Under the pieces are notes generated by a model that saw only the letters and a list, made by a program, of their open reading frames with translations, did not search any database and had not been told where the DNA came from. 64,000 bases of DNA from Agrypnia vestita (Eukaryota; Arthropoda; Insecta; Trichoptera; Phryganeidae), in the NCBI GenBank assembly GCA_016648135.1, contig JADDOH010002008.1, forward strand, positions 47,038-111,037, given 5' to 3'. This document shows, in pieces, positions 35,646-45,437 of the stretch (within the stretch, counting starts at the first letter, position 1; the number at the start of each line of letters is the position of its first letter). The position numbers were made by a program, and so were the translations under genes.

Positions 35646-36825
35646 ATCCTTACTCAATTAATAAACAACAGATTTCAGATATGTCAGGTCGAAAAACAAA
35701 GCAAATTAAAAAATATTTTTGATGATTATAGCGTTAACTTTGTGGTTGGACATAATTATTAATTAATTAAATAACTTTGTATTGAACACATGGAGTAACT
35801 CTATGTCAGCCGGTTTCGATACCACTGTATCTTCGTCAGGACGGACGCATACTAACTATCCATTACAAAAAATTGATTTGTTTGCTAGAATAAGTAATGG
35901 ATAGATAGTATTTTTTATGGTTGAAATATAATATGGAGAAAAAAACATTTTATATAAAATATTTATACAAAAACATTTATATAAAAAAGAGTGTAACAGT
36001 TAAAAATTCACCAGTCTCAATATACCTACGTGTTTTTTCTTTCATAAAAAACTTAATTTCATAATTAGATCGGTAATTATACATTATTACTAGCTATATA
36101 ACCTGTCAAAAATAACGTACGTACTTTTATTATATTTATTTCGGCTGCCATTTGGACGTAGTTATGCAGAAAGCATCCAACCCAAAAAAATGGAACTGAG
36201 AAATTGGCATCTTAATATTTTAACTTACAAAAACCTAATACGTCGATATTTAATTCCTTATTGCAATTAAGGCTGTGAGAATAGCGCATTGTTACATAGA
36301 GAAGTATACCTATCTTTTTTGTACCTCATTTTCACCTCATCATTATTTGTGCCAACTGGTAGCGTTAGTGACGGGACAATGCTACATTAAGAATTATATA
36401 TTTTGATTAATTATTAATACCTACCATGCGATGTTGTAATAAATGCACTTATTAGCTTCAATTTTGATTAAACTGAAATATTAAAAAAAAATACTAAACA
36501 TTGAAAGAAAATCTAATTCGAGCATTTTATTAAAAAAGTATTAAGTCATGTTTTTCATTTTATTTAATAAAATTTTTGAAATCATACCAATTTCGGAAGT
36601 GGAGTGAGATCAGCTATTACATAGGAAGTTTCGGACGGTCATTCAAAAATATTATTAATATTTTTAACGGGAAGTCAAAAAACATAACACTGCTATACAT
36701 ACTAGCATTAGCTAGCTCTTCTATACCTACTAGCATACAGCGCATCCTGAGCGTCAGAATATTACCTTTCCAAAATATACATTTTGAGATAATGAGGTTT
36801 AAGTTTTTTGTTCTCGCAAATCAAA
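35646..36825. other. AT-rich part of scro intron 1
   Basis: No gene. 35,811-35,841 carries, on the minus strand, CTGACGAAGATACAGTGG and TATCGAAACCGG (see findings). 36,090-36,175 repeats segments of 21,800-21,850 (reverse) and of 26,370-26,410 (GGACGTAGTTATGCAGAAAG). Confidence 0.35.
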
Positions 36826-37034
36826 TACAGTAGACCATCTTTAATTCGAAATTCAAGGGACCCGAAAACAGAATTTCGAATTATGCGAAATCCCGTTAAT
36901 TCGAAATAAGTAAAAAAAATTATTGGAAAATTCGTAAAACTCAAGAAAAAGCTATCAATTTTGTGAAAAACTGTTAGAAAATGCAATATTTATTATGCTA
37001 ATATAAAGATCGCAGCATTTCTATTACTAAAGTA

Positions 37035-39086
37035 GGGGAAAGTGGTGTCAAAAGTAACAAAATAGACATTCTGGTTTATAAAAAAATAATTAACCGGTTA
37101 AATTACCTGATTTTTTTTTCAAAGCACTTCCATATATTTAGGAACTAAGTGTATGGTTAAAAAAATTGAAAGTATTAAGAATTTTTGTTTATTTGAAAAT
37201 TAAAAAAAGAAGAAAACTGTTACATTTGACACCAGAGTGGTGTCGATAGTAACACTCGTGGTGTCAATTGTAACATAAGTCGCACAAAACATAATGTATC
37301 TACTTATTTTTATTAAGTATATTTTTATGTACTAAATGACTATAAAGTTGTAAGATACATAAAAACAAAACAAATTATCTAATTATAAAAACCAAAATTT
37401 ATAAAATAATTAGAAAAAAATCTAATTTAATATGCTTCCCTAAAATAATTTTTATACCGTGAAAGTAGTTCAAATTGCTCAATCATTATCAGATTCACAA
37501 TTGAAACCTTAGAGTATATTGGATTGTATATACTCTAAGATTGAAACACATAATTTAATTGTTTGGTTTGGGCACAATTCTCATGCGCCCATAATTTACA
37601 GGAGGAACACTGGATCCAACCCTCTTTGCTTGTTGAATATGGTTCGGTATAAATTAAACATAAAGCATCATCAGTTTCTTCTTTTTTCTCGGTTATTATA
37701 CAAGTTTTTGTTCTTCTTTTACCTTGCTTATTTTTTGCAGCTTTGTTACTCTATACGAAGGATTCCTTCTGATAAATGCAATCAGCTAATCTTTCGCAGC
37801 CATACCAACTTCATCCCAACCAGTGGGATATGTCAGAGTTGAGTTGTTGATGTTATTGGAGTAATAGTTGTTGATAATTTATTTTGACTAACAAACTAAC
37901 TAACCATCACGCCGTTTCCCCGCAGGGGTATGGCGAGAGGATTGAACACCACACTCTTCTATCCTGGCACACCACTTTTGCTTCGGCCACATTCATACGT
38001 CTTCTCATATAAGTTCTACGGTTGTTTGCGGCCTTAAATAGGGCCATCCTCAAATATTTGTAGTATCTGATCATGCCAGGTCTTTCACGGACGCCCTCTA
38101 TTCCTATTTCTTTCAACACTCGCCTCATGTATGCATGAGCCTCATGCAATTATGGCCAAAAAGAATCTGTCAAAGGAAGCAAGACTAGCGGTACATAATA
38201 GCGTTCTAGTGCCAACCCTGATGTATGGAAGTGAAGCCTGGAATTGGCAAAAGAGGAATGAAAATAGACTGAATGCGGTCACTACGACGCTTGTGTGTAA
38301 AATCTTTGGTCGATAGAGTGAGGAATGAAAAAAATTGAATTTATTAAAATTCACAGTAGTAAGCTAATTCTTTTTCTGATTAGATAATAGCTTGTTGTGG
38401 GGTAGATATCCTAATACTGGGACAGATCCATCTTTTTTGATGCGTTCCATGTATCTATGAGGAGATACGTGTCATATTTCGATATGCTTGGCTGCTTTTC
38501 TTATTGACACGTTTCCATTTTTTTATAAAATCTTTTATAAAAGTGTGCCTTCTCAAAGGTTTATTTGGATGTTTTTCCCCTATTTGTCTTTCGTTCTCTA
38601 GGTTTAACCATTTTTAACAACCAGGAACCCAAAATGACATTAACTTCCAATTACATTACATTATTATCTCGGAGGTGTCAATTGTAACATGTTACAATTG
38701 ACACCCTTTACACTGTTACAATTGACACCTTTCGCCACATTGCATTAAGGTTATGTTTTATCTGAAACTATTTAAAAACCGTTAAAATATATACACATCA
38801 TGATAATAAACAATATTCTGAATACTAATACACAATAAAACAAAAAAAAAATTTGACGAATACAAAAAGATGACTATTTAATGATTATTTTACTTCACTA
38901 GGCCGAAATACGATGATATCCAATATACCAATACTTTCAAACTGATGTTAACGCAAAATGGCGTTCTTTGATAGCTATTGATCCCGTCTAATAGACGGTA
39001 CTGCTTGTCCCATTAAATGACCAATATTTAAAAATATACGGCGACTGTTACAATCGACACCTGTTACTATTGACACCACTTTCCCC
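37035..39086. mobile_element. 2.05-kb DNA element with GGTGTCAATTGTAACA subterminal array
   Basis: Terminal inverted repeats of about 26 bp (GGGGAAAGTGGTGTCAA followed by AGTAACA at the left) match at the right with two differences. They are flanked by TA (37,033-37,034 and 39,087-39,088). The palindrome-like motif GGTGTCAATTGTAACA or variants occurs about nine times near the ends and at 38,673-38,728, in both orientations. No transposase was recognised. The TA flank suggests a TA-targeting superfamily, but the class is not determined. Confidence 0.75.
37893..38340 (-). mobile_element. LINE (family A) with inverted 5' part, innermost layer
   Basis: 37,893-38,139 is the family A 3' end on the minus strand (RRVLKEIGIEGVRERPGMIR at its left). 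From 38,149 to about 38,320 the plus strand encodes the next-upstream RT part (KKNLSKEARLAVHNSVLVPT, then LMYGSEAWNWQKRNENRLNA). One element is thus split head-to-head. The joint at 38,132-38,148 is an exact palindrome, TGCATGAG-C-CTCATGCA. This arrangement is expected from twin-priming during target-primed reverse transcription. Confidence 0.75.
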
Positions 39087-39499
39087 TACCCGATATTGAC
39101 ATATTTGTTGTTATCACTTGCGAAAAAAAATTTTATTCAATTTCTTCAAATTTAAAAAAAAATCGAATTGTGTAAACTAAAATGCATTGATCTATGGCGC
39201 AAGGGGCTAAAAATTATGTCGAATTACCGAGGTTTTCGAATTATCGGGATTAATCTACTATGAAATTAACATTTTGGGACTTGTGGGTTTTAAGAATTTC
39301 GAATTATGGTGAATTTTAAATTATCGGTATTCGAACTAATGGAGTTTTACTAGCGTTACCTACAAGTAATAATTTTGCATATCAACATTACAAAATACCA
39401 TCATTTTTTCATATTCCTTAAAATACACAAACCACACTTTAAAATTAATATTCTTGCACTAAGTTTAAGGAAAAATTTATCAGTATTTACAACCAACCA

Positions 39500-39615
39500 T
39501 AAACCAACCATAAAAAGACAGGTCATAAGTCCTGTTACACCCAAATGACTTCTATACCTACTTTCCCATAATTAATACAGTTTCGTCTCTGTGAGATATC
39601 TATAATATACATTAA
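39500..39615. repeat. Partial copy of the AGACGAAGCTAT-ended MITE
   Basis: AGGTCATAAGTCCTGTTACA, ATGACTTCTATACCTACTTT and GTCTCTGTGAGATATCTAT match the right half of the MITE at 42,239-42,612 and of the copy at 50,985-51,330. The left half is missing. Confidence 0.65.
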
Positions 39616-40111
39616 AAATTTATCAATTCAAATGTAACAATTTTTATTGTAAAACAATAGCGGAAAGTTAGACAAAGCAGATCATTTGGTACGACGTAGG
39701 ACTAACGATTTACAAAAATTTATTTATTTAATATACACGGCTAACCTGTTACCTACAATGCATTTATACATAATATTAACACAACAACATATGTGTGTAA
39801 ATTATAGAAATATAATTATACATCAGTGGAGAAATAGACAAAAAATAAGATATAAAAGAGATAAAATAAGATAAATTTGCTCAAAAACGGATTTTTTTAA
39901 CGATTTGCGCGACATGTAATTTAAAAAATTACATTACATTGGTTTACAGTTTAAACTATGAGATGATAAGTCATTTCTTATGCGTTTCATTTTTATATCA
40001 TTTTGAAAATCGAAATATAAAATAAAATAATTTAGGTGAAAATTGTTGATTATGTATATTATTTGTGCATGATCCCCCTGTTATACCACAGAATTCAGCA
40101 TATATTCTTAA

Positions 40112-41207
40112 GGCGATCGTCTAGCAGAATGAGAAAATTTCACAATTTTTTCTCATATCTTCTCTTGCGTTTTTTATCACTTTTTTGTATGGAAATATCT
40201 AATTTTAAAATTTATTCATTAGGTTACATATATTTTAAATACGAATATCTTGTTAAAATGTCACAAACTAAATTATATAATTGATTAATAAATTACCGAA
40301 CCTTCGATGTTTTAAAAATGAAGATAATTGCTCCTCTTTGTGGGCCTTTTGTGACTGAATGGCCTGTTGAGATGTTTTTTTTATTATTTTATACTATTTT
40401 TATATTACAAAGTAAACGATTATTTTAAATTTATTACAATTATAGCAAAATCTGTTAGTTTCTTTACTTGCAATTTATGTTTTAAAAAATGTTGTTTTTT
40501 AAATTTTTTTTTTCGTGGGGTTTTTCAACTCTTTTTACATGGTTGACAACTTTTTTACTTCAATAGTCAAAATAATAGATATTATAATTTTATAGTAAAA
40601 ACAAAAAAAATCAAAATCTTTGTCGATATTCCTGATTTTAGATATTTAATCAAGACGCAACGTATTTATGACAAAATACGCAGCGCTTTGATTAAATAGC
40701 TAAAATCTGAAATCGAGAATATTTTTTTGATTTTTTTTGCATTAATTTTAAATAAAAATGTCTATTCCTTTAATTTATTAGAGAAAAAAAGTTATAAACT
40801 ATCTAAAAAGGATTGAAAAAACACACAAAAATAAAAAATTTAAGAAACAGTGTTTTTTAAAACATAAATTGCATTAAACAAACTAACAGATTTTGCAATA
40901 ATTGTAATAAATTTAAGATAAACGTTAACTTACAAATATTATTGAATAAAAAAGACATCTCAACAGGCCATTCAATCATAAAAGGCCCACAAAGTGGAGC
41001 AATTTTTTTCCTTTTTTAAAACATCGAATGTTTGGTAATTATATAATAAAATTTGTGACATTTTAACAAGATATTCGTATTTAAAATATACGAAATCTGA
41101 TGAATAAATTTTAAAATGAGACATTTCAAAAAAAAAATGTGATAAAAAATGCAAGAGGAGATATGAGAAAAAATGATGAAATTTCCTCATTCTGCTAGAC
41201 GATCGCC
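40112..41207. mobile_element. 1.1-kb full-length palindrome flanked by TTAA
   Basis: Begins GGCGATCGTCTAGCAGAATG and ends with its exact reverse complement. TTAA stands directly outside both ends (40,108-40,111 and 41,208-41,211). Pairing continues, diverged, through the whole element to a centre near 40,660 (AACGTATTTATG/ACAAAATACG). Frames at 40,126-40,284 (+) and 40,972-41,190 (-) encode similar peptides (FSYLLLRFLS / FSYLLLHFLS) only because they sit in the two arms. TTAA targeting fits piggyBac-type transposases, though the terminal bases do not match classic piggyBac ends. Confidence 0.85.
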
Positions 41208-41884
41208 TTAAGATTTGGCATTTTCAATTAAATATTTCATACATTTATTCAATTGATTACAAAATGCTTATGAATGACTCAATATTGCTGCCTTTGCTTT
41301 TATACCCCACATATAGTGGTTTCCAATGAAATTTTCTGTGTAAATTTTTTATTAACTTTATTGTTTTTTTATAATCAACTGAGTTTTTAATTTGTGATTG
41401 TCATTTTAATTGTTTGCTTGTGTATGGGATGTCTTTTGATTTTCTACTCATTTTTTCAATGGTGCTATGCATCGTATGCCCACACAAATAAATAAATAAT
41501 ATTGATAGTGCGCGGGGGACTCTACCCCAGGGAAAAATCATTTCAAAGACTGCTCTGTTGATTTTGTGTTTTTTATTTTATTCCTTAAGATAGTTAATAT
41601 GACATCCCCGTAAATTAACTAGTATTTTTGATTTTATATTCTAAAATCTATCATTACTTAATACCCATAAGTACTTTTCATAATAATAACTGAAATATAT
41701 ACATTTACATATACTATTATATAATATAATCTTTAATATGTCTTAATTTATAATATAATTTAATCCATAATCTAAAGTACAATATATTACATAATACAAT
41801 CTAAAATACATCTTATGCTCTACAATTTCATACTATTTTTACAATAATTATAGCATTTTAAAAAAAATATTCATCTTATTTTTA

Positions 41885-42235
41885 TTCTTCCCGGCATCTC
41901 ATTAGGTATACATTTTCACACCTCTGTACCTACAATAGACAATTCTGTGTATACATTTTTTTTATATGGTAATCTTATTCTATTCCTATTTCTAGTATAA
42001 ATGTTATGTATGTCGCTATTTACTAAGAATTTTGTATACAAATATGAGAACGTTATAAACAAGTTTTTTTTTTATTTCCATCCAATTGAGTGGTCTTCTC
42101 ATTTCTTCAATTCTGGTATATTTATGTACTTTCTTTTTAATATGATTCTCATTGCCCTGTTTTACATGACTTGTAGTTTCTTGATGCTTCCTTCATTGGC
42201 CAAATACAAGAATGTAGCACAATAATCAATATGTA
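41885..42235 (-). mobile_element. CR1/jockey-type LINE remnant
   Basis: The minus strand encodes DYCATFLYLANEGSIKKLQV, then NRAMRIILKRKYINIPELKK, a conserved stretch after the RT catalytic part. It is broken by stops and AT-rich, and its right boundary abuts the MITE at 42,239. Confidence 0.75.
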
Positions 42236-42238
42236 TTA

Positions 42239-42612
42239 TTATAGATGTCTCACAGAGACGAAGCTATATTTTTATATGGGAAAGTAGATATTTAAGTCTT
42301 TTTGGGTGTTCATAGGGCTTAAGACCTGGCTTAAGTGATCACTTTATACAATGCAATGTTCACCAATTCCACCTATGATAGGCTACCACATCTATCACAT
42401 TTTTGAAAATCGTATATGTGTTTAATTTGCACAACTTGTTTTGCATGTGATAGATGTGGTTATCTATTATGGTTGGAATAGATGAACGTTACATTGTGTA
42501 AAGTGATCACTTAAGCCAGCCGTACGATAGGTCGTAAGCCTTATGAACACCCAAAGACTTCCATACCTACTTTCCCATAAAAAAAATAATTTCGTCTCTA
42601 TGATACATCTAT
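42239..42612. mobile_element. Palindromic MITE, best copy of its family
   Basis: Ends TATAGATGTCTCACAGAGAC and, reversed, TATAGATGTATCATAGAGAC. Inside, GTGATCACTTTATACAATGC pairs with its mirror GTGTAAAGTGATCACTTAAG, and CACATCTATCACAT with ATGTGATAGATGTG. Other copies: 39,500-39,615 (partial), 50,985-51,330 and 62,925-63,030 (partial). Non-coding. Confidence 0.8.
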
Positions 42613-42936
42613 AGTATATCTTGATTAATGATGTCCCTGGGACAAAATCCAGTACTGTGTTCTGAAAAATTTGGACAATTTAAAAATGTTCTGAAAAAAT
42701 TGAGTTACCTATTTAACATAAATTAGTCGAAATTGTCTATTTAAATCCTGAAACACATATACAATTTCGAGATAGCAGATGCAAGAGAACACCTATGTAC
42801 GATTGTCTTGTCAAAATTGATTATTTTTGCAAGATCGCATATCCCTATTTGCAACTCGAAACAGACAAATACTGTTGATTTGGAGTTTTTTTTACGTTTA
42901 CCGTTTTTCTTACAGTCATATACAGTTACTATACGA

Positions 42937-43086
42937 CAGGGTTGGCAACCGTGCTCACATGGTTCGACTCAGCGAGTCAACTCGAGTTGTCATTCCGGCA
43001 ACTCGAGTTGACTCGCTGGCAATGTAACTCGAGTTACTCGAGTAAATTAACTCGAGTTACTCGAGTAAATTAACTCGAGTCGCTCA
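42937..43086. repeat. CTCGAGT hairpin and tandem repeats next to scro exon 2
   Basis: CAGCGAGTCAACTCGAGTTG (from 42,970) is followed after 9 bases by its exact reverse complement. Then comes a tandem duplication of AACTCGAGTTACTCGAGTAA units. The array ends about 45 bp before the exon 2 acceptor (AG at 43,128-43,129). The preceding CAGGGTTGGCAACC (42,937) is typical of hAT ends, so the array may be one terminus of such an element. The other end was not found. Confidence 0.7.
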
Positions 43087-43129
43087 TCGCTAAATAAGAT
43101 GTTTTGAGTAAAGTGTTCGTTTTCCATAG

Positions 43130-43335
43130 GTCCACGTCGTCCGGTAGCAGCGTCAACTCGCCGGTGGGCGGCGGCGGGCAGATGTCCAACCCGTACGGCA
43201 TGGGCGGGCTGTACCACGGCGGGCCGGGCGCGCAGGGCGGCTACTGCGCGCCGCCCGGCGAGCTGGCCCACTACGACGTGCGCGGCGCGGCGCCCTGGTA
43301 CACGGGCGCCACGGCCAACGACCCCAGGTTTGCCA
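43130..43335 (+). CDS. scro: Scarecrow / Nkx2.1-type NK2 homeobox protein, coding exon 2
   Basis: Acceptor TTTTCCATAG/G at 43,129/43,130 and donor GCCA/GTGAGT at 43,335/43,336. The frame from exon 1 continues (AG+G), giving about 69 residues beginning STSSGSSVNSPV. The stretch NPYGMGGLYHG is followed by a Gly-rich part, ELAHYDVRG, WYTG and TANDPRFA, the order found just before the homeodomain in scarecrow/Nkx2.1 proteins. This decides for Nkx2.1/scro over other NK2 genes. A single A is left for the next codon, fitting Ile of the expected ISRLM. The GC-rich exon stands in AT-rich flanks. The linker to the homeodomain and the homeodomain itself must lie beyond 64,000. Confidence 0.88.
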
Positions 43336-44123
43336 GTGAGTTCACCGACAATGATAACTTCTTCACCTAACCCTCATTAGCGTCATTTCTAATTTTATTT
43401 GAAATTAAAATATTTATTCAATAATGGCGAAATGAATTTATGGTAACATTATCTATGTAAATATAATAATTTCTTTGTTTGTCTGTCGTCGGTCCGTAAC
43501 ATCTATAACTTGCTGGAATTGCAACTTAGGATGCAAACACGCAAGGGTCGAAATTACACGGTCTTGACATTTTTATTTTATTATTTTATTATACAAGGTG
43601 TCTCATAGTCTTGATAATGAGTCGAAAATGTTCAAGCAACCATGACTGCTAAAATTAGCTTGCATATGGTATGACTCATGAGTAAAAATATATTTCTCTC
43701 TCATTTGCACTACCATTTTCTCCATATAAAAGCAGAAGATAGATGATAACAGAATGATCAACCCGAAGCAAATCCCGGTTGTACGGAAACATGTATAGAA
43801 ACATAACGGAATGGAATTAAGATTTGCTACTCCCTTAATGTGAAAATGATCACTATATTTTAGGAAAGTACTTCAATACTAACCTTGGTGCACCCTTATA
43901 TTAGGTATAGATAAATAAATTAAACTTTTAGATGGGGTGACTCTTGATTTTTGATACCGGCTATAAAATAACAACTTGACACTCGACATATTAGTGAAGG
44001 AAAACCAACATATATTTATAAACATATTAATTTTTGTAAAATTGCCAAATTTGTCTTGTCTTAAGAAAATGTAAGCGCAGTATTATGCGAATAAATGATG
44101 AATAGTTTTTTTGTCTTGCACTC
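43336..44123. other. scro: Start of scro intron 2
   Basis: AT-rich. 43,605-43,670 contains a small piece of the palindromic MITE family (GATAATGAGTCGAAAATGTT), and 43,470-43,500 a piece of the dispersed repeat seen at 32,550. Nothing else recognised. Confidence 0.4.
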
Positions 44124-44269
44124 GTGAGTTAATTAATTCAATTATTAAAGCTAATTAGACAAATCACTTAACGTGAGTTAATTAATTCAATTATTAAAGC
44201 TAATTAGACAAATCACTTAACGTGAGTTAATTAATTCAATTATTAAAGCTAATTAGACAAATCACTTAG
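44124..44269. repeat. Perfect 49-bp tandem triplicate rich in TAAT cores
   Basis: Three units of 49 bp (44,124-44,172, 44,173-44,221, 44,222-44,269), identical except for the last bases of the third. Each unit contains TTAATTAATTCAATTATTAA, CTAATTAG and TCACTTA. The first two are homeodomain-type TAAT sites. The minus strand across the unit joints reads TTAAGTGAT, close to the NK2 site TTAAGTGG. Perfect identity points to recent expansion. It lies 0.8 kb into scro intron 2. Confidence 0.85.
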
Positions 44270-45437
44270 AAAGAAACACAGAAATATAGGTATATTTTAT
44301 TTTTATCGATATATGTAATATAGGATAGGTACCTAAGTACGTACTTGTAGTTTTCTACCGGGACTTTAACCTAAAATTTTCTACTACCTGCATCCCGTAA
44401 ATTTTCATTTGATATTGATTTATTTCTTTTTAAAATTTAAATCGAGTGACGTAGATCCAATTTTTTATTTAACAATAATTTAAATATAGTATTTTAATTT
44501 TAATTATGTTAGGGTTATATTTTGCTAATTATATAATGGCAGACTAAATAAACGCTTATCTTGACTGTACCTGTATTGACACTTGATACATGTATTGACA
44601 TTTCTTATAGGAACTTTACGCGTAGCTGCATAGATACGTAGCTACTGAGTACAAAATGTCAAATGTGGGTTATCTATTTTATCCATTACAAATTCATTTA
44701 TGGTTTTCCATCGCCAGTACATAGATACCTACCCGTTACAAGGAAAATTTATTTAATTTTTAATGTGTCAGTTGTAAGTTTTACGTTCAAGATGGTAATC
44801 ACAACACGACATTGTTATTCTGAAAATAATGTGTGAATTCTTTACACATATACGATATAAAATAATATTCTATATTTTTATTGTCTTTTCGGAGTTATTT
44901 ACACCTTTGGGCGTGACACAACGCGTTTAGTTACGCAGAGAAAATTATTTCGGTGACGTTTCCCTCCATTTTTCTTCCGGGGCGTAGGTAATTATGTCCC
45001 GCGCTTTTTGCCGCCGGCGCAGACAATCCACAGAGTAATAAAGTATGGCCAGAGACAAACGGCGGTCACCTGGCGGTGACGGCTGCCATTACGGCCACAT
45101 TAGATACGGAGAGGACGCCCCTCACACGCGACTGTTGCAAGCCAGACTGTAAATATATAGTTAGGTAGGTACCCGCGCGCGGGTCACCGCATACTTTGGA
45201 AATGTAGTGGAATGTGTCGCAGTGTATACTGGTATTTGCGTTAAGCTTAATAATATACGGGAAACGGTGCTTAAATGTGTATTATGACGATTTTGGAATG
45301 AGAGAAACGGCCATAGATAATCCGTTTCATAAAGTTTATTGTTGTGATTACCATACTTTGACAGAAAAATATTCTTGATTTGATTACATTAACGTTCACT
45401 GAACAAATGTCATATTATTTTGACAATATATATAAAA
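44270..45437 (+). promoter_or_regulatory. Non-repetitive GC-richer block in intron 2, candidate enhancer
   Basis: Within this otherwise AT-rich tract, about 44,930-45,215 is markedly GC-richer, has no recognised repeat, and carries E-box-like CACCTG (45,067), GTGACGG and CCATTACGG motifs. No open reading frame or splice-site pair supports an exon. A cis-regulatory element of scro is the simplest guess, from composition and location only. Confidence 0.35.

Larger units (their letters stand above)
36828..39351. mobile_element. Tigger/pogo-like non-autonomous element (outer layer of a nest)
   Basis: The left end CAGTAGACCATCTTTAATTC and the right end, reversed, AGTAAAACTCCATTAGTTC are related. 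Both are followed by repeated AATTCGAA motifs (left 36,840-36,905, right 39,150-39,340). CAGT-A-x-A-C-C-T-x-x-x-TAATTCGAA ends are characteristic of pogo/Tigger elements. TA stands before the left end. A 2.05-kb element is inserted within it. Confidence 0.6.

Noticed and set aside
40036..41190. Two similar peptides FSYLLL..., perhaps a duplicated gene
   Set aside because: They are the two arms of one long palindrome. Similarity follows from the inverted repeat and not from gene duplication.
43136..43370. Exon 2 reading on to a stop as a short protein
   Set aside because: The open frame continues to 43,370, but the GCCA/GTGAGT donor at 43,335 and the expected ISRLM continuation favour splicing.
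44124..44269. CRISPR array
   Set aside because: Units are contiguous identical 49-mers without spacers, in a eukaryotic intron.
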